Of a DNA stretch of 64,000 bases, positions 27,748 to 35,942 are shown piece by piece. The first letter of the stretch is position 1. Every line of letters starts with the position of its first letter. Below the pieces are notes generated by a model. It was not told the DNA's origin. It searched no databases and worked only from the letters and a program-made list of their open reading frames with translations. The DNA lies in contig SUWW01000003.1 in assembly GCA_015061285.1 (NCBI GenBank), positions 186,001 through 250,000 on the forward strand. The letters run 5' to 3'. This DNA comes from Bacteroidales bacterium (GTDB lineage Bacteria; Bacteroidota; Bacteroidia; Bacteroidales; Marinilabiliaceae). The position numbers and the translations under genes are program-made.

Positions 27748-29478
27748 TTACTCAACAATTGCCTTGAAGGTAGAATCGTTGAAGTATTTGTAGAATTCCA
27801 TATCGGTCTTAGCATACTCTTTCCATTTAGCGTCGAGAGTAGTTGCTTTACGAAGGTTCTCGAAGAGAGCGTCAGCCTCACCTTTGTTAGCTGAGCAGAT
27901 AGCTTTCAAATAGTATTTGAAGCCAATTTCTTCGTTGTTAGCGTTGAGGATAGAGAGAGCAGCATCGAACTTGTCGAGAAGAATCTTAACAAGAGCAGCG
28001 TTGCAGCTGGTGCTTGCGCCGAAGTATTGTTCTGCTTTCTCATAGTCGCCTTCGATAAGAGCGAGAACTGCGAGGTTCTGATCGAGTTCTGAACCTACAC
28101 CAGCAGCTTTGCCGAAGTACTCTTTAGCTTTGTCGTAATCTTTTTCTGCGATAGCTACAACACCGAGGTTGTTTTCAACGGTTGCGTTAGCTTCGATTTG
28201 CTCAGCAGCTTGGAATTTTGCTTTTGCAGCAGCAACGTCGCCATTGTTGAATGCAATAACACCTTCGTTGTTGATTGGACGCCAATCGTTAGCGAATTTC
28301 TCAGTAGCCGATTTGTAGATCTTAGCCTGAGTTTCTGCATCGCTGAAGAGAGTAGCAGCGTAAAGAATTTCCTCTACATTGAGTTCCTCTGGTTTGTTAA
28401 CTGCGAGGTCTTTCAACTCTTCTTCTGATTTGCCGATAAGTTCTGCGTTAACTTTGATTTCAGAACGACGGAGTGAAGGAAGAATCTCGTCAGCAATTAC
28501 TTTGTAAGCAGCTGAAAGGTTCTTGATTTCTTTCTCGCGAACGTCAGGATCAGAGTACATAGCAAGCACACGCAAGATGAGATCTTTGTCTTGGATGTTG
28601 CTCTTCTCCATAGCTGCCTTGAAACCTTCCCAGTCTTCTGGAGTGTTCTTGGTAACTACGTTAGCTTCAGCTTTAGCTTTCTTGAGCTGATTTTGAATGT
28701 ATTTAGTTGCTGAGCTTTCACGATTTGAAGCAAGTTTGGTGTTGAGGTCGGTAGCACCATCAGGTGATGCATAAGCCGAAACTACAACATCTTTGAGGTT
28801 ACGAGCTTCGTCAGCTTTTACAGCTGCGATGTAATCGTTGATAGCCTTTACGTCATCTTTCTTAAGCTCACCGTTGCGGATGTCGGCTTTGTTGATGAGG
28901 TAGATAAGAGTTGCACTCTGCTCCTCGTTGATAACCTTTTGGAAGGCATCTTTACCAAGAACAGCTTGTGGCTTTTCTTGACCAAGAAGGGTAGAAGTTG
29001 CAATTACACCATGAGCAAGAGCTGGCATGTCGAGTTCTGGAGACGAGATCTCGAAGCTGTCATCGCCTTTAGAGAATTTGATACGTACGATAAGATCAGA
29101 AACGCGCATCTTGTCGTTGAAATCAATCTCTTGTTTTGCGTAGCTAATCTGACCACCATTGGTGTAAGAAATGGTCTGATCTGCGCTGCTGGTTACGCCT
29201 TCGCCTTTAACGGTGATTGAAGGATAAACTGTTTCACCACCTTCGTAGGTAAGTACTGGGGTGATTTCAGCTACTACTTTCTTGTCCCAAAGCTTAGCAG
29301 GTACGTTAGCTTTGAATGACATTGCTACTTTGCCGGCATGAGTCTCGAGGGGATCTGGAGTAACATCATACTTCATCTGCTTAGCAGCCTCTTTCATTTT
29401 GTCCAAACTTGCGCAACTTGATGCTACAATAGCAGCCAATGCAAGCGAACCAATGAGTTGGATTTTTGTTTGTTTCAT
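27748..29478 (-). CDS. Abundant TPR lipoprotein of the outer envelope
   Basis: 576 residues. Signal peptide with lipobox IVASSC (C22). Domains: a beta-sandwich N-terminal part (30-170); a segment with an OmpA-like peptidoglycan-binding look (SAYASPDGATDLNTKLASNR, about 225-255), and tetratricopeptide-like repeats (about 395-520). It resembles a conserved Bacteroidales lipoprotein family of unknown exact role. Codon use is strongly biased to the preferred set, suggesting very high expression. It has its own promoter (ATTG, 19 bases, TATATTTG) and terminator. Confidence 0.75.
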   Translation of the reverse strand: MKQTKIQLIGSLALAAIVASSCASLDKMKEAAKQMKYDVTPDPLETHAGKVAMSFKANVPAKLWDKKVVAEITPVLTYEGGETVYPSITVKGEGVTSSADQTISYTNGGQISYAKQEIDFNDKMRVSDLIVRIKFSKGDDSFEISSPELDMPALAHGVIATSTLLGQEKPQAVLGKDAFQKVINEEQSATLIYLINKADIRNGELKKDDVKAINDYIAAVKADEARNLKDVVVSAYASPDGATDLNTKLASNRESSATKYIQNQLKKAKAEANVVTKNTPEDWEGFKAAMEKSNIQDKDLILRVLAMYSDPDVREKEIKNLSAAYKVIADEILPSLRRSEIKVNAELIGKSEEELKDLAVNKPEELNVEEILYAATLFSDAETQAKIYKSATEKFANDWRPINNEGVIAFNNGDVAAAKAKFQAAEQIEANATVENNLGVVAIAEKDYDKAKEYFGKAAGVGSELDQNLAVLALIEGDYEKAEQYFGASTSCNAALVKILLDKFDAALSILNANNEEIGFKYYLKAICSANKGEADALFENLRKATTLDAKWKEYAKTDMEFYKYFNDSTFKAIVE

Positions 29479-29548
29479 AGTTTATTACTTAAATTTCAAA
29501 GTTTTATAGGATTTTTAGAGCACTTTTATTGCGTCCCAAAATTTTGCA

Positions 29549-29579
29549 CAAATATATAATTTATCGGCTTAATGTCAAT
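29549..29579 (-). promoter_or_regulatory. Promoter of the TPR lipoprotein gene
   Basis: On the minus strand, ATTG (29576-29579) and TATATTTG (29549-29556) are 19 bases apart, matching the Bacteroidota -33/-7 arrangement, about 70 bases before the start codon. Confidence 0.7.
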
Positions 29580-29632
29580 TGTATGCGCTTTTTTTACTGA
29601 TTATTCGCGCATTTTTGATTTGACTTCAGTCG

Positions 29633-30325
29633 CTATTTTATAAATAGCTCTACTATTGGCACTACTATGGCCGTTGCTACTCCCATTAATCCGATGGCCA
29701 TTCCTGCAACTGCGCCTTCCAATTGCCCCATTTTCATGGCTTCTCCTGTTCCTACACCGTGTGCTGCGGCACCCATGGCTAATCCTTGTGCTACTCGGCT
29801 CTTTACACCCACTTTGCGAAGTAGCCATGGTCCTATTATGCTACCAAACACTCCGCATACAAACACTACAACGGCGGTGAGTGCTAAAAGTCCGCCAGAA
29901 CGGCCCGAAATACCAAGTGCTATGGGCATTGTAACTGATTTCGGTTCCATTGATAGCCAAATCTCTTCGGGACAGCCAAAGAGCATACATATTCCTACAA
30001 CGCTCAATACGCCTACTACGCTGCCTACGCCAATGGCTGTAAGTATTGCTTTCTCGTTGCCTCTGATGTATTTTATTTGTTTATGCAATAAATATCCAAG
30101 TGCTACAACTGTTGGCCCAAGCAAAAGCGATATTATGTGGCTCCCTTGTTCGTAGGTCTCGTAGTCGATGTCCAAAATTGAGAGTGTTGCTATAAGCAAT
30201 ACTATAGCTATCAACATTGGATTTGTGATAGCTTTGTGAAATCTGTTGTTAATCTTGCATCCTATGTAGTAGCAAGCTATTGTTATGAATATCAGAAAGG
30301 GCTCGCTGGTAATTAATTGACGCAT
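29633..30325 (-). CDS. lrgB: LrgB family membrane protein
   Basis: Starting at ATG 30325 the protein is 230 residues with about six to eight hydrophobic helices. Conserved LrgB features are EPKSVTMPIALGIS and AQGLAMGAAAHGVGTGEA. LrgA/LrgB pairs modulate murein hydrolase activity or transport small organic acids such as pyruvate or glycolate in other bacteria; the role here is unknown. The longer frame from 30415 overlaps lrgA and is rejected. It starts two bases after the lrgA stop. Confidence 0.92.
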   Translation of the reverse strand: MRQLITSEPFLIFITIACYYIGCKINNRFHKAITNPMLIAIVLLIATLSILDIDYETYEQGSHIISLLLGPTVVALGYLLHKQIKYIRGNEKAILTAIGVGSVVGVLSVVGICMLFGCPEEIWLSMEPKSVTMPIALGISGRSGGLLALTAVVVFVCGVFGSIIGPWLLRKVGVKSRVAQGLAMGAAAHGVGTGEAMKMGQLEGAVAGMAIGLMGVATAIVVPIVELFIK

Positions 30326-30327
30326 AA

Positions 30328-30669
30328 CTATTTCGTCTTTTTGTCCGACATTTTGCCGACTATTACTAAAACTAACATTGTACTGAGTATGGTGGCTAAA
30401 GTGATTGGTAACCAATGCTTTCCGAGTATTTCGTATGCCACCATCAGCCCTACTCCGGGCGGTAGGAACATGATAGTCATGTTCTTAGCTAAAAATTCCG
30501 ATGCTGCCGATACCGATTCTTCTCTTATCCATCCTTTTTGTAACGATGCAAACATCAATACCATGCCTATTACGTTGCCTGGCAAGAAATTCTGCATTAA
30601 CATACTTATGGCTTCGCCTACAAACCAGAATATTACTATTATGAAGAAGCCTTTTAGTCCTTGTGTCAT
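30328..30669 (-). CDS. lrgA: LrgA/CidA family holin-like membrane protein
   Basis: 113 residues with four predicted helices and the family block VIFWFVGEAISMLMQNFLPG followed by NVIGM. I choose ATG at 30669, which overlaps the HAD gene's stop (ATGA); a TTG at 30681 is a weaker alternative. It acts with LrgB, which follows directly. Confidence 0.92.
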   Translation of the reverse strand: MTQGLKGFFIIVIFWFVGEAISMLMQNFLPGNVIGMVLMFASLQKGWIREESVSAASEFLAKNMTIMFLPPGVGLMVAYEILGKHWLPITLATILSTMLVLVIVGKMSDKKTK

Positions 30670-31442
30670 TTCAATATCCAATTATTGACTGCGTTCCAAA
30701 TACCATCATCGTCTATTGCTGTAGTTACGTAGCGAGCGTGATTTTTTACATTCTCGTCGGCATTTCCCATGGCTATGCCCATTTCTGCCCATTGAAGCAT
30801 TTCAATATCGTTGCCGCCATCGCCGAAGGTGGCTATCTCATTTCTGTTGAAACCATAATGTTTTGCAATGGCTTCGATACCTGTTACTTTGCTAACGTTG
30901 TTTGGCACAATGTCAGTAAATAGTTCGTGCCAACGCGCCGAACGACAATTAGGCAGACTGCGCATTATTGTTGGCTCTTCCTCGGGACGAAAGAATGCAA
31001 TCAACTGGTAGACGCGAGCTTTAGTTAAGTTATTCATATCTACACTCGCAGGGGAAGGGAAATTTATCATATCAAATATGACGTCGGTATCGTGGTTCGT
31101 ATGGTTTATATATACGCCACTATCTTCCACGAAGCAGCAGGGGAAATTGCGCTCGGTTTGCATATAATCTACAATGCTTTCTATCTCATTATTCGGAATG
31201 GTATGCTCGTCTATTATTTTGCCATCGACGATAGTCATACCACCATTGATAGTTATCATGCCATCGAATTTCTGGTCGCCAAGGTTATTAATAGTCGAAA
31301 TGTGGCGGCCACTTGCTATAAAAATGCGAATACCGGCAGTTTGTAATTTGTTTAGTGCATCGATGGTAGATTGTGGCATCTTGTGAGTTTTGAAACTCAC
31401 TAATGTTCCATCGATGTCGAAGAAAACGGCTTTTATTGACAT
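30666..31442 (-). CDS. Cof-type HAD family phosphatase
   Basis: 258 residues. HAD motif I FFDIDGTLVS (nucleophile D9), motif II IFIASGR, and motif IV FGDGGNDIEML are intact; the cap is of the Cof/YidA C2 type. These enzymes hydrolyse sugar phosphates or related metabolites. It is translationally coupled to lrgA and lrgB, so it may work on a metabolite handled by LrgAB, such as a phosphoglycolate-like compound; that is inference from context only. Confidence 0.9.
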   Translation of the reverse strand: MSIKAVFFDIDGTLVSFKTHKMPQSTIDALNKLQTAGIRIFIASGRHISTINNLGDQKFDGMITINGGMTIVDGKIIDEHTIPNNEIESIVDYMQTERNFPCCFVEDSGVYINHTNHDTDVIFDMINFPSPASVDMNNLTKARVYQLIAFFRPEEEPTIMRSLPNCRSARWHELFTDIVPNNVSKVTGIEAIAKHYGFNRNEIATFGDGGNDIEMLQWAEMGIAMGNADENVKNHARYVTTAIDDDGIWNAVNNWILK

Positions 31443-31460
31443 TTATGTGTAAGTAGTAAA

Positions 31461-31494
31461 AAAGCGACTAAGAGATGTGTCTTTTAGTCGCTTT
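31461..31494 (-). terminator. Terminator of the gmd-fcl operon
   Basis: An 11-pair stem AAAGCGACTAA/TTAGTCGCTTT with a 12-base loop, followed on the minus strand by a T run. Confidence 0.88.
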
Positions 31495-31506
31495 TGATTC
31501 TATTAT

Positions 31507-32583
31507 TTATTTAGATGTATACTCTTTGTAAACGCCTTCGATACCCTCTTTTAGGTGGATTTTGTATTTCCATCCGAGCCGAGCGAGTCGCGATACATCC
31601 ATGAGCTTTCGGGGTGTTCCATCGGGTTTCGTAGAGTCCCATTTGAGTTCGCCCTTGAATCCGACAGTTTCCTTCACCATAGCAGCAATATCTGCTATAT
31701 GTAGTTCAGTGCCAGAGCCAATATTTATGTGCGTATTGCGAATCTCCTTCATGTTGCGCTCCTTCAAAATGTCTTTGAAGTCGATATTTTCCATGAGGTA
31801 AACGCAAGCATCAGCCATGTCGTCGGAGTGTAGGAATTCGCGGAGTGGTGTTCCTGTACCCCAAAGAGTAAGCGAACCTTTTTGTATGCCGTATTTATTC
31901 AGGATGCGTATGATGTCAGCTTCGTCAGCATCACCATCGACACCTTCAACAGGGCGGCGAGCGAAATCGGCACGGATGGCATCCATACGTCCTTCGTCGT
32001 AGGCACGGGCTAAATGCATCTTGCGAATCATGGCGGGCAACACGTGGCTCTTCTCGAGGTCGTAATTATCATTCGGTCCATACAAATTGGTAGGCATCAC
32101 AGCAATGTAATTAGTACCATGCTGAATATTCATCGATTCGCACATCTTGATGCCAGCAATTTTGGCTATTGCGTATGGCTCGTTGGTGTACTCGAGTTCC
32201 GATGTCAGCAGAGCCTCTTCGGTCATTGGCTGTTTAGCGTCGCGCGGATATATGCACGAAGAGCCCAAGAACATAAGTTTCTTGACACCCCACTTCAAGC
32301 ACGCAGAGATAACGGCGCACTGGATTTGCATATTTATCATTATGAAATCGGCGCGATAGAGCGAGTTGGCCATAATGCCACCCACTTTGGCCGCTGCCAA
32401 GAATACATACTCGGGACGCTCTTTGCTGAAAAATTCATCTACAGCACGAGCATCGGTGAGATCGAGTTCGCTGTGCGTACGACCGATAATGTTGGTATAA
32501 CCCTTACTTTGCAGATTTCTAACTATTGCTGAGCCAACCAAACCTTTGTGGCCAGCAACATAAATCTTACTCGACTTCTCCAT
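31507..32583 (-). CDS. fcl: GDP-L-fucose synthase
   Basis: 358 residues, short-chain dehydrogenase fold. NADP-binding [18 protein letters not shown], catalytic Ser of LGSSCIYP and Tyr-x3-Lys of [10 protein letters not shown] are intact. It converts GDP-4-keto-6-deoxymannose to GDP-L-fucose. It lies two bases after gmd, the enzyme before it in the pathway; the pair supplies fucose for surface glycans or O-glycosylation. Confidence 0.96.
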   Translation of the reverse strand: MEKSSKIYVAGHKGLVGSAIVRNLQSKGYTNIIGRTHSELDLTDARAVDEFFSKERPEYVFLAAAKVGGIMANSLYRADFIMINMQIQCAVISACLKWGVKKLMFLGSSCIYPRDAKQPMTEEALLTSELEYTNEPYAIAKIAGIKMCESMNIQHGTNYIAVMPTNLYGPNDNYDLEKSHVLPAMIRKMHLARAYDEGRMDAIRADFARRPVEGVDGDADEADIIRILNKYGIQKGSLTLWGTGTPLREFLHSDDMADACVYLMENIDFKDILKERNMKEIRNTHINIGSGTELHIADIAAMVKETVGFKGELKWDSTKPDGTPRKLMDVSRLARLGWKYKIHLKEGIEGVYKEYTSK

Positions 32584-32585
32584 TT

Positions 32586-33701
32586 TTATTCGAAATAATT
32601 AAGCGTCTCATAGCCACCTTCTTTCAAGTAGCGCTCTTTTTGCATGAGTTTCAAGTCGCTTTGCATCATATCTTCGATAAGGCCATTGAGGTCGTATTCT
32701 GGTTTCCAATTGAGCTTGGTTCTTGCCTTGGTTGGGTCGCCAAGGAGAAGATCCACTTCGGTTGGACGGAAATAACGAGGATCGACTTCTACTACGCAAG
32801 TGCTTTTAGGCAGTTGGTAGTCGGCATTCTTGCATTCAACCACATAACCTTTTTCGTCGACACCTTCGCCACGGAACTCTATTGTCATACCGACGTGAGC
32901 AAAAGCACGGCGAACGAATTCGCGAACTTCGGTAGTGATACCTGTGGCAATAACGAAATCCTCTGGCTGCTCTTGTTGAAGTATCAAATGCATAGCGCGA
33001 ACGTAGTCTTTGGCGTGACCCCAGTCGCGTTTAGACGAAAGGTTGCCAAGGAAGAGTTTGTCTTGCAAACCAAGAGCGATTCTTGCCACCGCACGAGTGA
33101 TTTTGCGCGTTACGAACGTTTCACCGCGAATAGGCGATTCGTGATTGAAGAGAATACCGTTGCAAGCGAACATCTTGTATGCTTCGCGGTAGTTAACAGT
33201 AATCCAATATGCATAGAGTTTAGCCACTGCATAAGGTGAACGTGGATAGAACGGAGTAGTCTCTTTTTGTGGAGTCTCCTGCACCTTACCGAAAAGTTCC
33301 GATGTAGAAGCTTGATAGAAATGAGTCTTTTCTGTGAGGCCAAGTATACGTATAGCGTCCAAAATTCGGAGCGTGCCTATACCATCGGCATTGGCAGTAT
33401 ATTCTGGCGTATCGAAACTAACGCCTACGTGGCTCATAGCAGCCAAGTTGTATATCTCGTCTGGTTGAACTTCTTGGATGATGCGAATGAGGTTCGTAGA
33501 GTCCGTCAAATCTCCATAATGGAGAAAAAGTTTGCGACCTTCAGTGTGTGGGTCTTGGTACAAGTGGTCGATGCGATCTGTGTTGAACAATGATGAACGA
33601 CGTTTGATACCATGTACTATGTATCCCAATTTTAGCAGATATTCTGCTAAATAGGCACCATCTTGTCCTGTGATGCCTGTAATAAGCGCAACTTTGGGCA
33701 T
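32586..33701 (-). CDS. gmd: GDP-mannose 4,6-dehydratase
   Basis: 371 residues. [15 protein letters not shown] at the N-terminus binds [14 protein letters not shown] holds the catalytic Ser/Thr and Glu; [15 protein letters not shown] holds Tyr-x3-Lys. It makes GDP-4-keto-6-deoxy-D-mannose for fcl. Upstream on the minus strand, TAATTTTG (33733-33740) could be its -7 box. It stands next to the tandem-repeat region. Confidence 0.96.
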   Translation of the reverse strand: MPKVALITGITGQDGAYLAEYLLKLGYIVHGIKRRSSLFNTDRIDHLYQDPHTEGRKLFLHYGDLTDSTNLIRIIQEVQPDEIYNLAAMSHVGVSFDTPEYTANADGIGTLRILDAIRILGLTEKTHFYQASTSELFGKVQETPQKETTPFYPRSPYAVAKLYAYWITVNYREAYKMFACNGILFNHESPIRGETFVTRKITRAVARIALGLQDKLFLGNLSSKRDWGHAKDYVRAMHLILQQEQPEDFVIATGITTEVREFVRRAFAHVGMTIEFRGEGVDEKGYVVECKNADYQLPKSTCVVEVDPRYFRPTEVDLLLGDPTKARTKLNWKPEYDLNGLIEDMMQSDLKLMQKERYLKEGGYETLNYFE

Positions 33702-33821
33702 ATTGTTTATGTTTTTAGTTTTTTGTGAGGTGCAAAATTAGCCTTTTTTGACGAGACTGAGCTTCTTGCTGCCATTATAATTATGAATCGATTATGCACG
33801 GCATTTTAGCTTGCATCTCAA

Positions 33822-34156
33822 AACAAACAGATCATCAACGAATTAAACTAATTTATACTAACAGTATTCGTTTGATTCTCAACAATTAGATTCTTACTAG
33901 TTAAACGAATTATAGGCGATTACTTCGTTCGTTTCGTTCAATTGGGTGATTACTGTTTCAATACAATCTGATTATCAACGAATTGAACCAATTTATACTA
34001 ACAGAATTCGTTTGATTCTCAACAATTAGATTCTTACTAATAAAACGAATTACAAGCGATAACTTCGTTTATTTCGTTCAATTGGGTGATTACAGTTTCA
34101 ATACAAACAGATTATCAACGAATTGAACTAATTTATACTAATAGTATTCGTTTGTA
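33822..34156. repeat. Tandem 140-bp repeat, about 2.4 copies, in a 585-bp intergenic region
   Basis: Copies begin near 33827, 33967 and 34107 with an exact 140-base period (ATCAACGAATT at 33834, 33974 and 34114). The units differ at about a dozen positions. Each carries internal inverted pieces such as ATTCGTTT and AAACGAAT. The third copy stops after about 50 bases. No gene is visible between 33702 and 34287. Confidence 0.85.
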
Positions 34157-34227
34157 TAGCAATTAACCACAGAATACACAGAAAAAAACTCCGTTTGTTC
34201 GGTATATATAAAATTAGGAAACAAAAA

Positions 34228-34257
34228 TCCGAGCCACGATGCTACTCGTAACTCGGA
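34228..34257 (-). terminator. Terminator of the OmpA-family gene
   Basis: On the minus strand TCCGAGTTACG pairs with CGTGGCTCGGA (two G-U pairs), followed by TTTTTG. Confidence 0.85.
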
Positions 34258-34287
34258 CTTTTTTATAGTTCGTAATTAATAATCTAA

Positions 34288-35790
34288 CTACTTGAAGTTC
34301 ACCGAAGCGCGGCGGTTTTTAGCACGACCTTCTGCGGTGCTGTTGTCGGCAATTGGATTGTTTGGACCTTTGCTTTCGCACTCGATATTCTCGATAGGCG
34401 CGCCTTGTCTAACCATGTAGTCGCGAAGAGCCTCGGCACGTTTCAAACCGTACTTCATGTTGATCTCCAAAGATCCCGTATTGTCGGTGAAGCCTGTGAT
34501 GATCACCTTGAGTGATTTGTCAGCTTTCATTGCCTTGCAGATAGCCTGAATAGCGGCATCGGTCTCGGCATCGAGGGTGATGTCGGCACCGGCACTACCA
34601 AAGTACACGGTAGCATTGATGTCGTTGAGGAGCTTCTCTGCTTCGGCTTTTGCCTGCTCTGCTACCACTTTGGTTTGCTCTTGGGCTGCCTTCTCTTTGG
34701 CAAGTCGTTCAGCCTCGGCTTTTTCCTTAGCTAAGCGTTCTGCTTCGGCTTTTTCCTTAGCTAAACGCTCAGCCTCGGCTTTCTCTTTGGCTAAACGTTC
34801 TGCTTCGGCTTTCTCTTTGGCAGCACGCTCGGCAGCTGCTTTTTCGGCAGCAAGACGCTCAGCATCTTTGTCGACAGCTGGAGCAGGTGCAGGTTTCGCT
34901 ACCCTGTTATTATTCTTGAACCAGCCAAAGTCTACAGCCACCTTCACTCCGAAGCGAACCATGTGCGCTTTGTCGGTCTCGTGCGAGTCGAACGTGCCAT
35001 GATAGTCGACCTTCGTGGGGTCGGATTCGTTGATGACTACAACGGGAGTTGTCTTAGATTCGTCGATAAGGTTGGTGAAGCCAACGCCAAAGTACAAACC
35101 CATATACAAGCCCCAATGTGCTTTGAGCTCAGTGCGTGCGCCTGCATCCAAGATAAAACTGCTACCAACCTTGGTGCGATTGTCGATTTTGGCATCGTAG
35201 GTACCGTCGAAGGTAGTGAAGCCATGTTCGGGTACGTCGCTCACTACGTATGTACCGAGCGAAGAAAAGGTACCAGAGAGTGTGTAGTTGCCCTCTTTGG
35301 CTTTGTAGCTACCGCCTACGTGCATATCCAACGAGAGACCTGCGCCGCCCACAAAACTCCATTTGTCGTTGATGGGACGACGATAGAGGAACTCTACAGG
35401 TATGCTCAGTATACTCATGCGCTGACGCTCTTTCCAATCGTTGTATTTGGTGCTGAGCGTGTAGCGTTGGTTAGGGTTGCTTGGGTGAATTAGTCCAGCA
35501 GTCGATTCTGTATAATTATAGATGGCCGATGCACTTACTGAAGAGTATTGCAAGCCTACGCCCAAACCATACTTATCGTTGAAGAAATAACCGTAGAACA
35601 ATCCCGTCTCAATGCCGCCGCCTGCTTTTCTGTCGGCATTTGCAGCATCGTAGGTCAATGTGTTTAGGCCGCCACCGAGGTTGACTCCTACGAAGTTATT
35701 ATCGTTGCTGCTGTCATCTGGTTGCTGGGCGCCAACCGAGGTGGCAAGTGCTGCAGCCGCGATGATAGATATTATATGTTTACTGTTCAT
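34288..35790 (-). CDS. OmpA-family outer-membrane protein with coiled-coil linker
   Basis: 500 residues. Signal peptide (1-21, ending VGAQ), an eight-stranded barrel-like N-terminal half (about 30-295), an Ala/Lys/Glu linker (about 305-385), and a C-terminal OmpA peptidoglycan-binding domain (about 392-500: VYFGSAGADITLDAETD, FTDNTGS, YGLKRAEALRDYM, NRRASVNFK). The linker contains about four tandem ten-residue LAKEKAEAER units encoded by 30-base DNA repeats. It ties the outer membrane to the cell wall. The start codon is followed upstream by a long inverted repeat. Confidence 0.88.
   Translation of the reverse strand: MNSKHIISIIAAAALATSVGAQQPDDSSNDNNFVGVNLGGGLNTLTYDAANADRKAGGGIETGLFYGYFFNDKYGLGVGLQYSSVSASAIYNYTESTAGLIHPSNPNQRYTLSTKYNDWKERQRMSILSIPVEFLYRRPINDKWSFVGGAGLSLDMHVGGSYKAKEGNYTLSGTFSSLGTYVVSDVPEHGFTTFDGTYDAKIDNRTKVGSSFILDAGARTELKAHWGLYMGLYFGVGFTNLIDESKTTPVVVINESDPTKVDYHGTFDSHETDKAHMVRFGVKVAVDFGWFKNNNRVAKPAPAPAVDKDAERLAAEKAAAERAAKEKAEAERLAKEKAEAERLAKEKAEAERLAKEKAEAERLAKEKAAQEQTKVVAEQAKAEAEKLLNDINATVYFGSAGADITLDAETDAAIQAICKAMKADKSLKVIITGFTDNTGSLEINMKYGLKRAEALRDYMVRQGAPIENIECESKGPNNPIADNSTAEGRAKNRRASVNFK
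34691..34825 (-). repeat. 30-bp coding tandem repeat in the OmpA-family gene
   Basis: Four to five units of 30 bases encode LAKEKAEAER; third-position differences show they are not perfectly homogenised, but in-frame gain or loss of units is possible. Confidence 0.8.
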
Positions 35791-35835
35791 ATACTATGTA
35801 TTTATAGTTTTATACATATTTCGCGCAAGAGGAAA

Positions 35836-35919
35836 TTCGCACAGATTTCACAGATTGTTCAGATTCTCGCAGATCGCTTTATACGTATAAATCAGCGTCG
35901 TCTGTGATATCTGTGCGAA
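35836..35919. repeat. Large imperfect inverted repeat between two outer-membrane protein genes
   Basis: TTCGCACAGATTTCACAGAT (35836-35855) matches the reverse complement of 35900-35919 at 18 of 20 bases. At the centre is a perfect 14-base palindrome TTTATACGTATAAA (35878-35891). Confidence 0.75.
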
Positions 35920-35942
35920 CCCATATTTGCACAAAACTTTCT

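Noticed and set aside
33822-34156. CRISPR-like array
   Set aside because: Units are 140 bp and directly adjacent without unique spacers; no cas genes are present.
34577-35002. Ala/Ser-rich plus-strand frame opposite the OmpA-family gene
   Set aside because: It is the reverse complement of the LAKEKAEAER repeats and has no own features.
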